Positions 12,165 through 24,119 of a DNA stretch of 64,000 nucleotides are shown in pieces. The DNA is from Pogonophryne albipinna (lineage: Eukaryota > Chordata > Actinopteri > Perciformes > Artedidraconidae), in assembly GCA_028583405.1 (NCBI GenBank), contig CM053243.1:49549826-49613825 (forward strand). The letters run 5' to 3'. Both the position numbers and the translations under genes were made by a program. Positions within the stretch are counted from its first letter, which is position 1. Each line of letters begins with the position of its first letter. Below the pieces are notes generated by a model that saw only the letters and a program-made list of their open reading frames with translations, was not told where the DNA came from and ran no database searches.

Positions 12165-13242
12165 GGGTTTCGGACACTGGTCTCAGCGCCACCCAACGTC
12201 CCCTTCCCTCTTCAGGGGTCGGACACTGGTCTCAGCGCCACCCAACGCCCCCTTCCCTCTTCAGGGGTCGGACACTGGTCTCAGCGCCACCCAACGCCCC
12301 CTTCCCTCTTCAGGGGTCGGACACTGGTCTCAGCGCCACCCAACGCCCCCTTCCCTCTTCAGGGGTCGGACACTGGTCTCAGCACCACCCAACGCCCCCT
12401 TCCCTCTTCAGGGGTGAGACACTGGTCTCAGCGCCACCCAACGCCCCCTTCCCTCTTCAGGGGTTTCGGACACTGGTCTCAGCGCCACCCAACGCCCCCT
12501 TCCCTCTTCAGGGGTTTCGGACACTGGTCTCAGCGCCACCCAACGCCCCCTTCCCTCTTCAGGGGTCGGACATTAGTCTCAGCGCCACCCAACGCCCCCT
12601 TCCCTCTTCAGGGGTCGGACATTAGTCTCAGCGCCACCCAACGCCCCCTTCCCTCTTCAGGGGTCGGACACTGGTCTCAGCGCCACCCAACACCCCCTTC
12701 CCTCTTCAGGGGTCGGACACTGGTCTCAGCGCCACCCAACGCCCCCTTCCCTCTTCAGGGGTCGGACACTGGTCTCAGCACCACCCAACGCCCCCCTTCC
12801 CTCTTCAGGGGTCGGACACTGGTCTCAGCGCCACCCAACGCCCCCTTCCCTCTTCAGGGGTCGGACACTGGTCTCAGCACCACCCAACGCCCCCCTTCCC
12901 TCTTCAGGGGTCGGACACTGGTCTCAGCACCACCCAACACCCCCTTCCCTCTTCAGGGGTCGGACACTGGTCTCAGCACCACCCAACGCCCCCTTCCCTC
13001 TTCAGGGGTCGGACACTGGTCTCAGCACCACCCAACGCCCCCCTTCCCTCTTCAGGGGTCGGACACTGGTCTCAGCGCCACCCAACGCCCCCTTCCCTCT
13101 TCAGGGGTCGGACACTGGTCTCAGCACCACCCAACGCCCCCCTTCTCTCTTCAGGGGTCGGACACTGGTCTCAGCACCACCCAACGCCCCCTTCCCTCTT
13201 CAGGGGTCGGACACTAGTCTCAGCGCCACCCAACGCCCCCTT
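12165..13242. repeat. 49-bp minisatellite, about 22 copies
   Basis: Each unit reads TCGGACACTGGTCTCAGCGC, then CACCCAACGCCCCCTTCCCT, then CTTCAGGGG, with few variants (GCG/GCA, 5 or 6 C). The unit length is not a multiple of three and lacks stops in each plus frame, so long Pro/Ser-rich ORFs appear; I do not regard them as genes. Every unit ends in a splice-acceptor-like pyrimidine tract plus CAG. Confidence 0.95.
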
Positions 13243-14151
13243 TTTGCAAAGCACTAAATGCAGTTCTCTATTTTTTGCAAAAATAATTTTTTTATATTAT
13301 ATGTAATAAGTATCATGTGTCTTCTGAGCAACACAGCTCGACTATTAATATGGTGAGTTTGTTCTCTATTCTATTGTACAATATAATTGATCAACTTTCA
13401 ACCATCAGTGTTTTGTGCATCATTTCATGTGTCGTGTATTTTATGGGACAGTTTCAACAACAGTGTAAATATTTGCTTTTGGAATATTAGTATATATTTT
13501 TTACAAAGATAATTCCTCAGCTAAAGTGTAGTTGCTCGACATTATCTAGCTTATATCAGCTTGTTCCACAATAACAATACTTGGTAGTTCCCTTTGTAAC
13601 CTGACATGAAATTGCATTAAATTGAGCTTTAATTGTTAAAGTTAATAAGAAATGAAAGTGATGCATTTGAGTCTGGACCAATCAGCATCCTTTGAGGAGC
13701 GTCTGACTTCAAAGTCTTAGGTGTGTGACACAACAAAAAGACGCAACAAAAGAAAATAGCAGCTTCTTAAGAGGTTAGCGTTTATACTGCAGTAACTTCA
13801 GTAATAACCAAACTGATTTTATATATTATATTTCTTTATTGAAACAATAGCAAATCTTGATACAAACTGGATCTGCTGAAGAACATAACTTGGGCTGTTA
13901 TGCGTTGGTATTATAGGAACAGGATTACACAGTAGTAGATTTGTAGTGTGTGTATGCGTGTGATCTTGTGTGTCAATCTGCACGAAACAATATACTTAGT
14001 GTGATCCAGTGCATTATCTTGGTAAATCTAAGCTGCAGTAGCTGTGTATGAATGTGCTATATGTGCCAAATCACCCACAATTCAATGATGTTGGGATGAA
14101 CTCCAACACATTTATAAACGGGTCAAATTTACCCAGAGGACAACAGGGAGG
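13243..14151. other. Non-coding, AT-rich
   Basis: No coding sequence, clear repeat boundary or RNA gene is seen here. It is the 3' flank of the HECT-like gene. Confidence 0.5.
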
Positions 14152-16846
14152 TTAAATTAGTCCAAACCCATATTCAGCAGTTGCAATGCAACTTTCCAAA
14201 TTGTCATGAAGCTGTTCATAACTGCTGTAGTGACAAGGCAAACGCAGGATGTGGAAGCAGGTAGAAGATGTTGGATGGTCTCCTTGTATCACCTCCATTT
14301 GCATGTCCGGCATTGGCAGCTCCCAGCCCACCCAGAATTTCACCAACTGCTTTCGCTTGTCTTCAGTCACTGAATAAGGGAGATGTCAAAGAAAGAGAGG
14401 AGAACAACTGTTACATATACATCCAGAGGAGTATATAGCCAAGCTCAGTCATAAAAACATTTCCCATGTGATATCTGAATATCTAATGCAGCATCACTGT
14501 ACTAGGCAGCGACGTGCGGTCAGGGGAGGCAGGTGAGGCAGAGCCTCACTTGTCATTCTCCAATGTAACGGAAAAAAAGATTAATAATACAAATAATAAT
14601 AATAATAAAATGTGTCCACTGATCTGTGTTGTAAATGTGATTTCTGTTTGATTCCAATCGCTTTTTATAGTAAAAATCGGCTAATTTGCCGAGCTCCGCT
14701 ACAACTACGGGGAGCGATGAGATTGAGAAGTGAGGCAGGGACGAGCTCTGCCTCTCGTAAACCCACAGTAACTTGCTGGAGCACAGGCACTAATGTAGCG
14801 CGGGCACTTATTTTGTGAGCGCGCTCAAGCCAGTTACTGTGTGGTGAGGTGAGGCAGAGATGAGCTCTGCCTCACCTTAGAGTGCGTCACCCCACAGAAA
14901 CTGTCTGGAAAGCGGGCCCTAAGCGCATGCCTGCACCATCTCACTGTATGTCACCAATGTAATGTTTGTAGATCCCTTTATTACATTTATCCTCGCCATC
15001 CATAGTCTCTAAATAACTTATTTCACGTATATATGATATTTAAGCTCGCTGGTCTCATCATACAACGGCAATGAAAAAAGCACCAGGGGAGGCAGCCACA
15101 ACCTCTGCCGCACTGAAGGGGGCGCAAGTGAGCCCACAGGTTCTTATTGCTACTGTTATTCTACGCAGAGACGAAAACAACAAACTAGACTTTTGAAACT
15201 AGAGGAAGATAACGAGGACTTTTACAAAAAAGTAATAAAGATTGTTGTCCAGAAGGATAGCATGGACTTCATCTTCAAGTCAAGGTAAGACCACATTTGT
15301 AATGAAAATTGGATCTTACTAAGAGAGAACAATCCAATATTTAGATTTTGGGTAGGCTATCCTTTTGTTGAACGGTCTGTTTAAAATGAATCGAAGTATC
15401 AGACTAAAAAAGCTTTTGAAAATAACAGAATATTTCGATTAAAGGTGGGGTAGGTAAGTTTGAGAAACCGGCACGATATACACTTTTTGTTATATTCCAT
15501 GGAATGCTCTTAACATCCCGATAGCAATGAATATCTTAAGTGCTTTGACAAAAAATACATAAAAACATTTCATCTGTGGAAGCCGTAGTACTGTAAAAAG
15601 CACGACCACTCATTATAGCCGGCCCGGCTAAAATAACCTGCCTGTCAGCCTTCCATCTGTGCACAAACTTATCTCGTGCCCTCATTGGTCATGTGCGCAT
15701 TCGTGTGTGTTGGAGGAGGGGCTGTGTATTTTCAAATTCGAGCGCACTCGAGCTGGTTTCTCCAAAATTACCTACCCCGCCACCTTTAAGGTCAAAATAT
15801 ATAATATTTGTAAATCTGACTCTGAAAGAGTCAGTGCCTCACCAGCCATGAACCTCACCGCACGTCACTGGTACTAGGAGATCTCAAGTTGTTCATTTGC
15901 AAATGGATTGATAATTCATAACTCACTACAATGTCTCTTTTATGATGTAGTAATTACTAAATGTTGTATAAGTATAGTAATATAAATAAGTATGAAGTAT
16001 ATACAGCAAATTGACTGTATAGAACCTAACCATTTCCTCTCATTCGCCAATAACGCAGATGGAAAATGTTGCATAAGAATACAGTTGTGATATGGCTTTC
16101 AACATGTTCTATAACGAACTTGCAGATCCTCAGACAACAGGAGAGCACAACATCGAAATACCTGTTTCCACAAATTGCCGCAAGTAGCCAGCAATTCTGC
16201 ATTTGATGGCAACAGGACATCCATCGTCATCTTCATTATCCCCTTCTCCAGGCCAGATGATATTGTTTAGAACCATCTAAATGTAACATTCACAAATATT
16301 AAAAGAAAGCCAAAATGGGTACAATGTCAATTAATTGAAAAATATTAAAATTGTATCAATATAAAACAGAATACCTGAGCACTGCATTCAATCTTAGATT
16401 GACGTGGGAAGACAATGTCTACCACATCTGGTCTGGCTTCCAACAGTGGCCACAACATTGACTCTTGCAGTCCCTTCCTCAACTGTTTAATTTGTTGCGA
16501 TGTTCGCCTGAGCACCTACGTATGTTTAAGATGAACATCCACATTAACATATGCACCAAGGATAGCTTACAATGCATGCTAGGCTAGTAAAGTATTGCAC
16601 ATTCAGCTGAACTAACAGTTTATGGAAAAAAAAACACAATAAGCAATCCCTTTTCTTAATTATGTAAAACGTAGTGGTCATTTAACCTTACCGCATGCAG
16701 AAGGAGACTTTGTAGGAGCCAAGCTTGGTTGGTTTCTGTCAATACAGGAAGGTCCCAAGATAATGCCAAATCATTGACAGCTCCCCTCTGATGCTCTGTC
16801 AGCTCATTGTCTCCTCTCACACCATTTGCCTTCTTGGAGCAATCAG
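14152..16846 (-). CDS. HECT E3 ubiquitin ligase-like gene, C-terminal exons
   Basis: HECT proteins pass ubiquitin from an E2 through an active-site Cys to a substrate. Four minus-strand exons with GT/AG borders and matching phases are visible: 16692-16846 (LTETNQAWLLQSLLLHA), 16375-16515 (IKQLRKGLQESMLWPLLEAR), 16162-16276 (IIWPGEGDNEDDD, IAGYLRQFVET) and 14152-14369. The last has FWVGWELPMP and STCFHILRLP, where C is the expected catalytic Cys, then a GFGLI end. Possible upstream exons lie at 18993-19038 and 22396-22591. A hAT sits in the last intron and a 2-kb TTAA element just before exon 16692-16846. No frame break is seen in these four exons, but the N-terminus is lost or outside. It resembles the fish HECT families that multiply with transposons. 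Confidence 0.7.
14508..15870. mobile_element. hAT element, 1363 bp, in the HECT intron
   Basis: The ends are CAGCGACGTGCGGTCAGG and ...CCTCACCGCACGTCACTG. The 8-base target duplication GTACTAGG is perfect at 14500-14507 and 15871-15878. GCCTCACC-type words recur inside. There is no intact transposase. A TTAA MITE (15443-15785) is nested within it. Confidence 0.88.
15443..15785. mobile_element. TTAA-flanked MITE, copy 1 (343 bp)
   Basis: The ends are AGGTGGGGTAGGTAAGTTTG and ...AAATTACCTACCCCGCCACCT. TTAA flanks both sides (15439-15442; 15786-15789), the piggyBac-type target. The centre has the short palindrome AGCCGGCCCGGCT. A longer relative is at 33927-35082. Confidence 0.8.
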
Positions 16847-16861
16847 CTAGAGAAAGCTTAA

Positions 16862-18898
16862 CCTCTTAAGCCCTGAGCCTGTTTTTCAGGTTTCAGGCTC
16901 GAAAATGCCACTAACACAACAAAGACTATATCTTCACTTCTAAAAGGGGTAAATTAATCATCTTTTCTCTCAAAGCAAGGTTACATCTGTGAGTTGGATA
17001 TAGAAGTGTCAGAATCAATATAGATGTTTTTATTTTAAAGTAAATTCAGATGGAACATAGTAAAAACATGTAAATTCTAATGTCCGCCTAAAAAAAAAAC
17101 ATTACTTATAGTAAAAACCACCCTTGAATGATGGGTTAGTAGACTAAAAGCTTTAGGAATCCAAACTATAACATATAATAAGTACCCTGTATCAAGATTG
17201 ATGCAAAACAAGTTAAATTTGACCTTTTTAGAGAGAGTTAGAAAAATAAAGTCCAGGCGGACTCACCTCTGGGTAATTTGGGAACCATCAGTTCCATTTG
17301 AACTTTTTCACTGTAAAAATCATTTTATTACTTTGAATTTTCACTATAGGTATTCATTCCATCCAAATACAACTGTTGTGAAAAAAATAAAAAATAAAAA
17401 TAAAATATAAGAACATACTCTGTTATCCTCTTAGGCAAGGCAAGTTTATTTATATAGCACTTATAGGCCCCACGGACCGAAATCGCGTCATTTGCAGGAA
17501 ACAACGTCTAAGGAACCTTACTATTTAATAAACTATGAATATTTTATATCCATATAACGGGAAAAAACTCATTTAACTGATCTTTTTCATTTATTTTTTC
17601 AAAAAAACCACAATGCTAACAGTGAGCATCTGAATTAGCCCCGAGCGAAAAATGCTAACCTATTACTGCACCGAAAATCACTCCTAGCTCCCTTATTATT
17701 TATCCTAGCTCCCTTATTACTTATCCTAGCTGCACATCCAACACATCGTTTTTGATCGTAAAGACACAGAATCTAACGGTGCCCACCTCAACACTGAAAG
17801 ATACAAACTTGCGACGTTATCAACAAAAACGTACATCAAAACAAGTGGAGCTAGGTACTAGCATGCGCTAGGCTAATGGCTTACCTTCCTCTTTGTCTGG
17901 TCTAAACTGGTCTTCAATGGCATTAAAACGATAAAAACGATGATGTAGTTAATCCATAGGTTAATATCCAATGTGGCTGTGTCCCCTTTGAAATGTTCTG
18001 ATAATCTATAAGCAATAAAACTGCAATTCCGTTATCTGCTGTCCGCTCTGTGCTCCGTGTGCTCTGGGTTCTGCTGTAATGCCTGCTTGTTAGTAGTAAA
18101 CAATAAATGAAGTCGGCTGCGTAATGTACTTAAACTGGCTGGCATTCTTTATACTTTACGCAGGACCATATCTCTGGAACCCATTGGTCGATTGTGTGAT
18201 TTACACCTTTTTCTTAACCATCAGAACCAATAGAATCAATGGGCAGTTCCCAAATCAACGTAAAAATTACCATAGCGGACGTAATAGAGAAGCGAACAAA
18301 GCATATCTGAAAGTGCACGCCTGGACGGCAACATTTTATACCCAGTATATTGCCATAAATATGATGAAGGATTATCAGTCAAAATTTCTACGTGACACAA
18401 AGACATTGGATTAACCTTGAGCGGCATTTTTATTCCGGTGAACACAACTTTTGATCACAAATCAAAAAAGGTAAGACGAAATTATTGTAATATTTTTTTA
18501 ACCGTATGTTGTTTACGTTCTCTTTTCTGGTTGATAGCTCCGCAATTCGGGGGCGTACAGTGATGATATTATATGTCTGGAATCTGTGGAGTCTCAGCTT
18601 TAAATCGTAGATCTTGTTTGTGCAGTTACGATAAGTAATAAGGGCATTTCTACCGTGAGTGCTGTGCAAAATCCGTTAGCATTAGTTAGCATTTTTTCGC
18701 TCCATGCTAATTCAAAGGCTTGGTATTACTCGTGTTTCTTTTAGCTAAAAATGGTTCACATTGTCAGTTAGCGGAGTTTCTTAGCGTTAAAAGGGTATGG
18801 AACATTAATAGTTTCATAAATGTTAAGAAGCCCTGAGACATAGTCTCGTAAAAAAACTGTGTGGGGGGTCCACTGGGGGGACCCTCGGGCTTAAGAGG
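16862..18898. mobile_element. 2.04-kb TTAA element, copy 1
   Basis: The ends are CCTCTTAAGCCCTGAG and CTCGGGCTTAAGAGG, flanked by TTAA at 16858-16861 and 18899-18902, as for piggyBac-like elements. It is nearly identical, in opposite orientation, to 25326-27365. There is no transposase, so it is non-autonomous. It contains a retroposon-like tail (CAAGGCAAGTTTATTTATAT, about 17438) that is present in both copies and so predates their spread. Confidence 0.85.
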
Positions 18899-18992
18899 TT
18901 AATGGACAAAGTTGAAAAAGTTATACCACTATGGTGAAATGCTTTGATGTTTTAATGTGGCATTCATTCTATATTTTCCACTTCAAACCTAC

Positions 18993-19038
18993 CAGCTGAA
19001 TTGTGTCCCGGATGTCAATGTCTGCTACATCTTCCAAC
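18993..19038 (-). pseudogene. Possible HECT-like gene exon fragment
   Basis: The minus strand reads LEDVADIDIRDTIQL before a GTAGGT donor (18987-18992). The upstream side is cut by the hAT end at 19039. Position and strand fit a further 5' exon of the HECT-like gene, but 15 residues are too few to be sure. Confidence 0.35.
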
Positions 19039-19786
19039 CAGGGCCGGCCCTTGGCATAGGCAGTATAGGTTAATGCTAAGGTCGCATCAATCTATGGGGG
19101 GCGCCGAAAAAAAAAAGTTAGAAATTTAAATAATTTTTTATTTTATTTCATAACAACACAATTTACCGATTTTGGATCAACAAAGTACATCTTATTATCT
19201 TATACTAACAGAACCACGCTTATATTGCATACAGCGCCCATAAACTATGGCGCACCCCCCCCCAAAATAAAGTTGAACCGCCCCAGCCCCAGTAAAAACC
19301 AGAGGTTTATGTGAAATAGTTCTTTTTTGGAAATAATGTGTTTTAGTGTGCAATTACAGGTTTTAATTTTGTATTTGTGTTAATTTAAAATAAATCAAAC
19401 TCCAAAAAAACATATATAGCTTTTATTAACATTGGAATTTACTGTGTAAGCGGCCGCAGGGGGGAGAGCTTTAGAGAGCTCTCTCCTGAAAGACTGAGCG
19501 GCTCTGATAATAGTATGAAATACGAAATGACAGTAAAAAAAAGTTGTTATTAATAAACAAGAATAGAGTTTACCCCCCTTAGGTGGTTAGGTCCACCCTC
19601 CACTTAAATCACGTTCAAATGGATAGGATACTAAATACATTTGCACACATCTTGTGTCCATATCTTTCTGTTTTGGTGGTCATGCCACAACCGTGAACGT
19701 GCATGCATGCGCGAGTCATAGTGAGTGTCTGCATTTGAGTGGGGGGTGCGCCAGCTAAAATCTTGCCTAGGGCAGCAAATTGGTCA
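19039..19786. mobile_element. hAT fragment, 'CAGGGCCGGCCC' family
   Basis: It starts CAGGGCCGGCCCTTGGCATA, a known type of hAT terminus. A matching subterminal word, CTTGCCTAGGGCAGCAAA, occurs near 19765, but the far terminus is lost. A block at 19570-19700 matches 7640-7770 in inverse orientation. Confidence 0.6.
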
Positions 19787-20169
19787 CAGCCAATAATATA
19801 TTATAATAATTAATAATAGCAGCATTGAAATAAATTCAATAAATAGCCTACTTTATGTGTGTGCGTGCATCGCGCATCTTCAAATAAAGGCAATGGCAGG
19901 CACTTTAGAACAATAGGCCGTACAATTTCACCTTCATAGCCTAGTTAACAATCACGAATAAAATAATACTGCAGTAATCAGTCAACAAAAACAATATCAT
20001 CACTTGCTTATGCGTCAAAATAATAAATCAAAATTGCATTATAGTCTATAAATAACAGTAGGCCTATTGTATTGAACATTCTGACAAATAGTAGCGAGTG
20101 AGTCTTTAAGGCTATAGATTGAAAATTAGGCTCCAAATAATACAAATTAAATCAGCTTCACTTTCAACA
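19787..20169. other. Unassigned AT-rich sequence
   Basis: This is probably the 3' non-coding part of the ZBED-type hAT. No gene or clear boundary is seen. Confidence 0.4.
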
Positions 20170-21153
20170 ACAAAACGTCTTACTATTTAGTTCTTGTTCA
20201 AAAAGATGAGCTGGTCGACGTGGTCAGGGTGTAGGCGAGAGCGCAGCCGGTTAAGGATTAGTCCTGCCGCCGAAAAAAACCCTTTCCGAGGGCACAGACG
20301 TGGCTGGCACACACAAATATGACCTCGCAAGTTGTGCCAACCTTTCGTACTTTGTCTCATTTACTCTCCACCAATCGAGGGGATCCAAATGGGGAGCGAT
20401 GCACTTTTCATCACAGTAGTGGCTTAATTCCATTTCAGGCGTTACAGGTGTCTCCGCGTGGTATTCTTCGTGAAACAATGTTAGCATTGCAGACTTGTTG
20501 TCGTATCGTGGTCTCTTGGCCGCTGCAGACCCCCCCGCTGCAGACCCCCCCGCTGATTCAGACTCAGAGGAGTTCTCCTCGGTGATCTCTGGTTTGGCGT
20601 CTGCTCCTACAGCTAAGGCTGAAAGCAGCTCCTTGACTCTGGCCTTGACAGCATCCCTGAGCGCATCGTTAGCAAACTTTAGATGTTTATGCCGCGGGTC
20701 AAGAAACGATGCGATGAATGGAACTTTCATGGCACTCTCCACTTCGTCGGGTTTCAGTCGCCGTTTCAGTGACACAGACACGGTTTGCTTGTACTCCGCA
20801 ACCTTTTTAGACTCTTCTGGAGCAACAGGCAGGTGTTTGGTCAGCAAAGTTGCTGTGACAGGATAAATCATAGAGCTGGAAACCCCTGACTCTCCACACA
20901 GGGCAGTAGTAGCGCATTTCAGGGAGTGCAACACCGGCAGCATCTCTTCCATCACGATCCAGCTGTCATCGGCCAGGTCAAGGGTCCTAGCGTCTGACAG
21001 AGTTGTGACACTTCGGTCCGAAAGAACCGCCGCAACAGCCCAGCGCTGCTCCAGCAGGCGATCAAACATGTCGTAGATGGAATTCCACCTCGTACGACAG
21101 TACTGTATCAGGCGGTGATCTGGCAGTGTTTGATCAACCTGAATCATAATCAT
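20170..21153 (-). pseudogene. ZBED-type hAT transposase, C-terminal part
   Basis: This is the C-terminal half of a hAT transposase, a cut-and-paste DDE enzyme. The minus frame carries RLIQYCRTRWNSIYDMFDRL, then IASFLDPRHKHLKF. A Ser/Ala/Glu-rich linker follows. The C-terminal dimerisation motif is DPLDWWRVNETKYERLAQLA, then SYLCVPATSVPSERVF. The frame shifts in a T-run at about 20277; the other frame continues GLILNRLRSRLHPDHVDQLI. The BED finger and the first catalytic Asp are missing because sequence upstream of 21153 is replaced by a retroposon tail and a Gypsy LTR. It is ZBED1-like but a TE relic, not the host gene. Confidence 0.85.
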
Positions 21154-21314
21154 AATTAGCTTTATTGTCAGATCACAGGTTTACATAAGTAAAAGAAAAG
21201 AAGCAAAAATGTGTTTTTATGCAAGTTCTATCGTTTTTGTTACTTCCATAAAAAAGAAAAGGAAAAAGAAAGGGGGGTGCAAAGAAACAAACAAACCTGT
21301 TTCTGACAAAGCGC

Positions 21315-21760
21315 CTGTTGTGCACCGACAGAAATGCTAGAGAGGTTCAGGTTCATGTTTGTTTTCTCACTCACCAATTATCTCGTATTCCAGGCTTCCT
21401 GATTGTTTTCACCTGGCATCCTTTCTGTGTCTCCTGTGCTCATCAGCATCAGTCCCGCCTGTTTCTCATTGTCATGTGTATAAATTCCCCTGTCTCCCAG
21501 TGTTCCTCGGCAGTTCGTATTGTCTCTTGCTATGGTCAGGTCTATGCTCCCTGTGCTCTTGAAAAGTTTGTTTCCTCACTACGTGAGCGTTTTCATTTTT
21601 TGTTCTCTATTTTTGTCATCTCAGCTAGAGATTTGATAGTTACCTTTTTTTGTTGTTCAATGCTGTATTTGGAAAATAAAGTGTCTTACAAATACTTTAC
21701 CTCTGTGTCCCGGGTCGTGCAATTGGGTCCTACATCCTAAGTGTCTGAGTTCGTAACAGA
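21315..21760 (+). mobile_element. Gypsy-type LTR
   Basis: The block starts near TGTTGTGCACC and ends GTTCGTAACA. Directly after it comes GAACGAACTGACC, the usual fish-Gypsy junction, then an ATG reading MDPAGPRTLHAALSAQD, typical of the gag start. A polyadenylation signal AATAAA lies at about 21677. The left boundary is approximate. Confidence 0.7.
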
Positions 21761-22050
21761 ACGAACTGACCTTTATGGACCCAGCCGGCCCAAGAACGCT
21801 TCACGCCGCCCTGTCAGCACAAGACGTGAGGATTTATCACCATGAGGAACAGCTGGGCATAGCTGCCCAGGAAAGGACAGAGCTGGAAGGACGCCAGGTG
21901 GACACTATTCTTTAGTAGGTTCAACTTCACACTCTCTTTTCGTCCCGGGTCTCAGAATCAAAAACCTGATGCTTTGTCTCGTCTTTACGATCCAGAACCA
22001 CTTGCCGTAGAGCCCAAGACCATCCTTCCACTTAACCGTGTGATCGGGGT
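21761..22050 (+). pseudogene. Deleted Gypsy internal region (gag start joined to RNase H end)
   Basis: After the LTR a gag N-terminus (about 21777-21915) is followed immediately by [20 protein letters not shown] and [13 protein letters not shown] (about 21920-22020). The latter is the end of the Gypsy RNase H/connection region. All of protease, RT and integrase are missing, so a large internal deletion joined the two. It lies inside the ZBED-type hAT. Confidence 0.7.
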
Positions 22051-22269
22051 GGGGTCGGGATGTAGCAGGCTGCAGCAGGCAGCAGCAGTCTGCACTCTGC
22101 GCTGCTGGCTTCCTCCAAGTTTACAGTAAAAGAAACTGGTGGTGTGACCAATGGCCATTTACAATTATTAATACTATTAGCATTAGTCTATATTTTGGTT
22201 GAAACTAAGCCAGGAAAAAAAAGAAAAACATAAATAATAATAACAAAATATATAAATAAAATCGAATTT

Positions 22270-22341
22270 TAAAAATAATTTTCGATTATGGAGACTGTAA
22301 CGAATATTGCAAAAATCGAATAATCGCTGGCATCCCTAAAA
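22270..22341 (-). mobile_element. 5' terminus of the ZBED-type hAT
   Basis: Read on the minus strand the segment begins TAGGGATGCCAGCGATTATT, a classical Ac-like hAT end. It is the upstream end of the element whose transposase lies at 20170-21153. Confidence 0.6.
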
Positions 22342-22395
22342 TTAAGCTACTAGGTCATAATTCAGGTGAAATGTATTTGTTAAATGTATTAACCT

Positions 22396-22591
22396 TCCAA
22401 TCTGCACTGGAGTGGTCTGGCCCAATCTGTGTTGTGGACCTTGTAAAAGGTTATAATTCTTGCTTCCTGATCCTCAATGTCCTCTTTCATGTCTAAACAC
22501 ATTTTCAGCATTGGTTCATCTTCTTTTTGCTGTAGCAAATTCCGTTTGTATAGCATCGCTGCCCTTTCTGGAACTTCCACCCTTTTCCAGG
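22396..22591 (-). CDS. Possible upstream exon of the HECT-like gene
   Basis: The minus frame reads AWKRVEVPERAAMLYKRNLL, then MCLDMKEDIEDQEARIITFY and DTDW-like NTDWARPLQCRLEG, bounded by a TTTTTCAG acceptor and a GGTTAATAC donor. The 'ITFY...W...L-x-C-x-L-x-G' pattern resembles the region before the HECT domain in fish HECT families. Strand and position agree with the exons at 14152-16846, separated by hAT and Gypsy insertions. I could not prove the link. Confidence 0.4.
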
Positions 22592-23325
22592 CTGAAAAAT
22601 ATTTTTGTCACATTTGGATTTTAATGCATGGGTGTTACACAGGGAATATGTATTGTTGACAGTTCTGCTGTGTAAGTGGCCGTGTCATACCTGACTTTTG
22701 CCTCACCTACCTCTATTAAGCTTACCATTGATAAAAATATGCTAAATTGGCTGTGAATGGAAAGGATGTATGTTTCCTTCTTTGTTGTTTCAGGCATATG
22801 AAACCAGGCATGTGAAACTATATAGAACATTCTGAACTTTTGACCGATACACACATACATTCTAGATGGTGCAATAAAAGCGTAAAAGTTCCAGCTACCA
22901 TGCAGAGAAGGCGCTTGTGGTTTTTGACACCTTGAGAGCGGTTACAGCGGGTATGAAGACAATGAGGCACAGGATGCAGGCGACCTACGCACAGATTCAA
23001 ATCAACTTCCTGGACCAGCGAATCGTAGAGACAAGCTGCCCTTATTTGTCTCTGTTAATAAATGAAATCTCTGTTAATGAATTAAAGTATAAAGTTTGCA
23101 TATTTGAAATTGAAATGTTTAAAGAAAGTCATTTGATTCTAAAGTCATGACATTGACAATGTGTTCTGCTTTCATGAAAAATGTTCATATTCCCTCTCTT
23201 TAAAATTACATATCATTACTATAAGTTTGTATTTGTTTAATTTTTAAACCTTACATTTTTTAACGTTCAATAATTAAAAGTTGAACAGTTTAGACCTCCT
23301 TCTGACTCAAAAAAAGAAAGGGGGA
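22592..23325. other. Unassigned sequence
   Basis: No secure gene. A short plus-strand frame (22917-23150: VFDTLRAVTAGMKTMRHRMQ) is open but unrecognised. A purine run at 23309-23325 (AAAAAAAGAAAGGGGGA) looks like a polypurine tract just before the possible LTR start. Confidence 0.4.
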
Positions 23326-24119
23326 TGACCCATGATGAATAGAGGGAGGAGGAAGAAGAGAAGAATGGAGAAGAAGAAACGGGAGGTCTTGAGAGCTTGG
23401 AGGCTTCTTGGAGGACGTTTTCTGAGGCCCAAGCCCTGGGCCCTGGGCCTGGGCTTGGGCTCTTTTAGACGGCTTGAGGACTTGACTTGTGAACCTGTTG
23501 CTATTGTATTTTGACTTGGTGTCTTTATTCTTTTTAAGGATTATTTTTAATCCTCAATTTTTGTTAAAACCTTAATAAATTCTGTTTGTACTTTGTACAC
23601 TTCGACCCAAAACTCCTGGTCTCTCTCTGAAGGTATCTGCTTGGTCATTAATGTTTGACTCTGGCTGTGTTTGATATTACATTTGCCTTGTTTTGATTGA
23701 TATGTTTGGGGATCAAGAGAGGGTGGGGTTAGGGACTGTGGGTTCTGAAGCTGCCCTAATTACCAGGGAGTCTCCCATTAACAGAGGGATTCTCCTCCAG
23801 GGGCAGTTTTGATACTACTCTGGGGTTCTACCAGTCCACCAACTACACCATACACACTGTTTTGCTATCCTAAAGCGGTCGGACATCCGAGGCCGAAGTG
23901 CCTAAAATAGGGATACGACGGGCAGCGTGGTGTTAGAGGCCGCGTTGTAAACTCCCCCCTAAGCAGATTATGTTGATCTTGCGTGTAGATTCTGGGGGGT
24001 TTTGAAGTCCTAAAAAGATTGGACGGCCGTTCACCGGAGCCTTATCAGCACCGGAGTTTGGTATCGGAGACGGCCTAGGTATTAACAATTTTGTTGTATC
24101 GAAGTTAGATTCCTTTTCA
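23326..24119 (+). mobile_element. Probable retroviral LTR
   Basis: The right edge is firm: it ends in CA at 24118-24119, followed at once by the primer-binding site. The left edge is a proposal, TG at 23326 just after a purine tract. AATAAA at about 23574 would be the polyadenylation signal. I saw no clear TATA box. The second LTR is not in the window. Confidence 0.5.

Noticed and set aside
12155..13217. Long Pro/Ser-rich ORFs
   Set aside because: Products of a stop-free 49-base minisatellite; no start context or domain.
12165..13242. CRISPR-like array
   Set aside because: The units are contiguous with no unique spacers, and the genome is eukaryotic.
17198..17410. 70-residue ORF also found at 26817-27029
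   Set aside because: It is conserved only because the two 2-kb elements are near-identical copies; no domain and AT-rich end.
20319..20866. Plus-strand ORFs
   Set aside because: Shadows of the hAT transposase on the minus strand.
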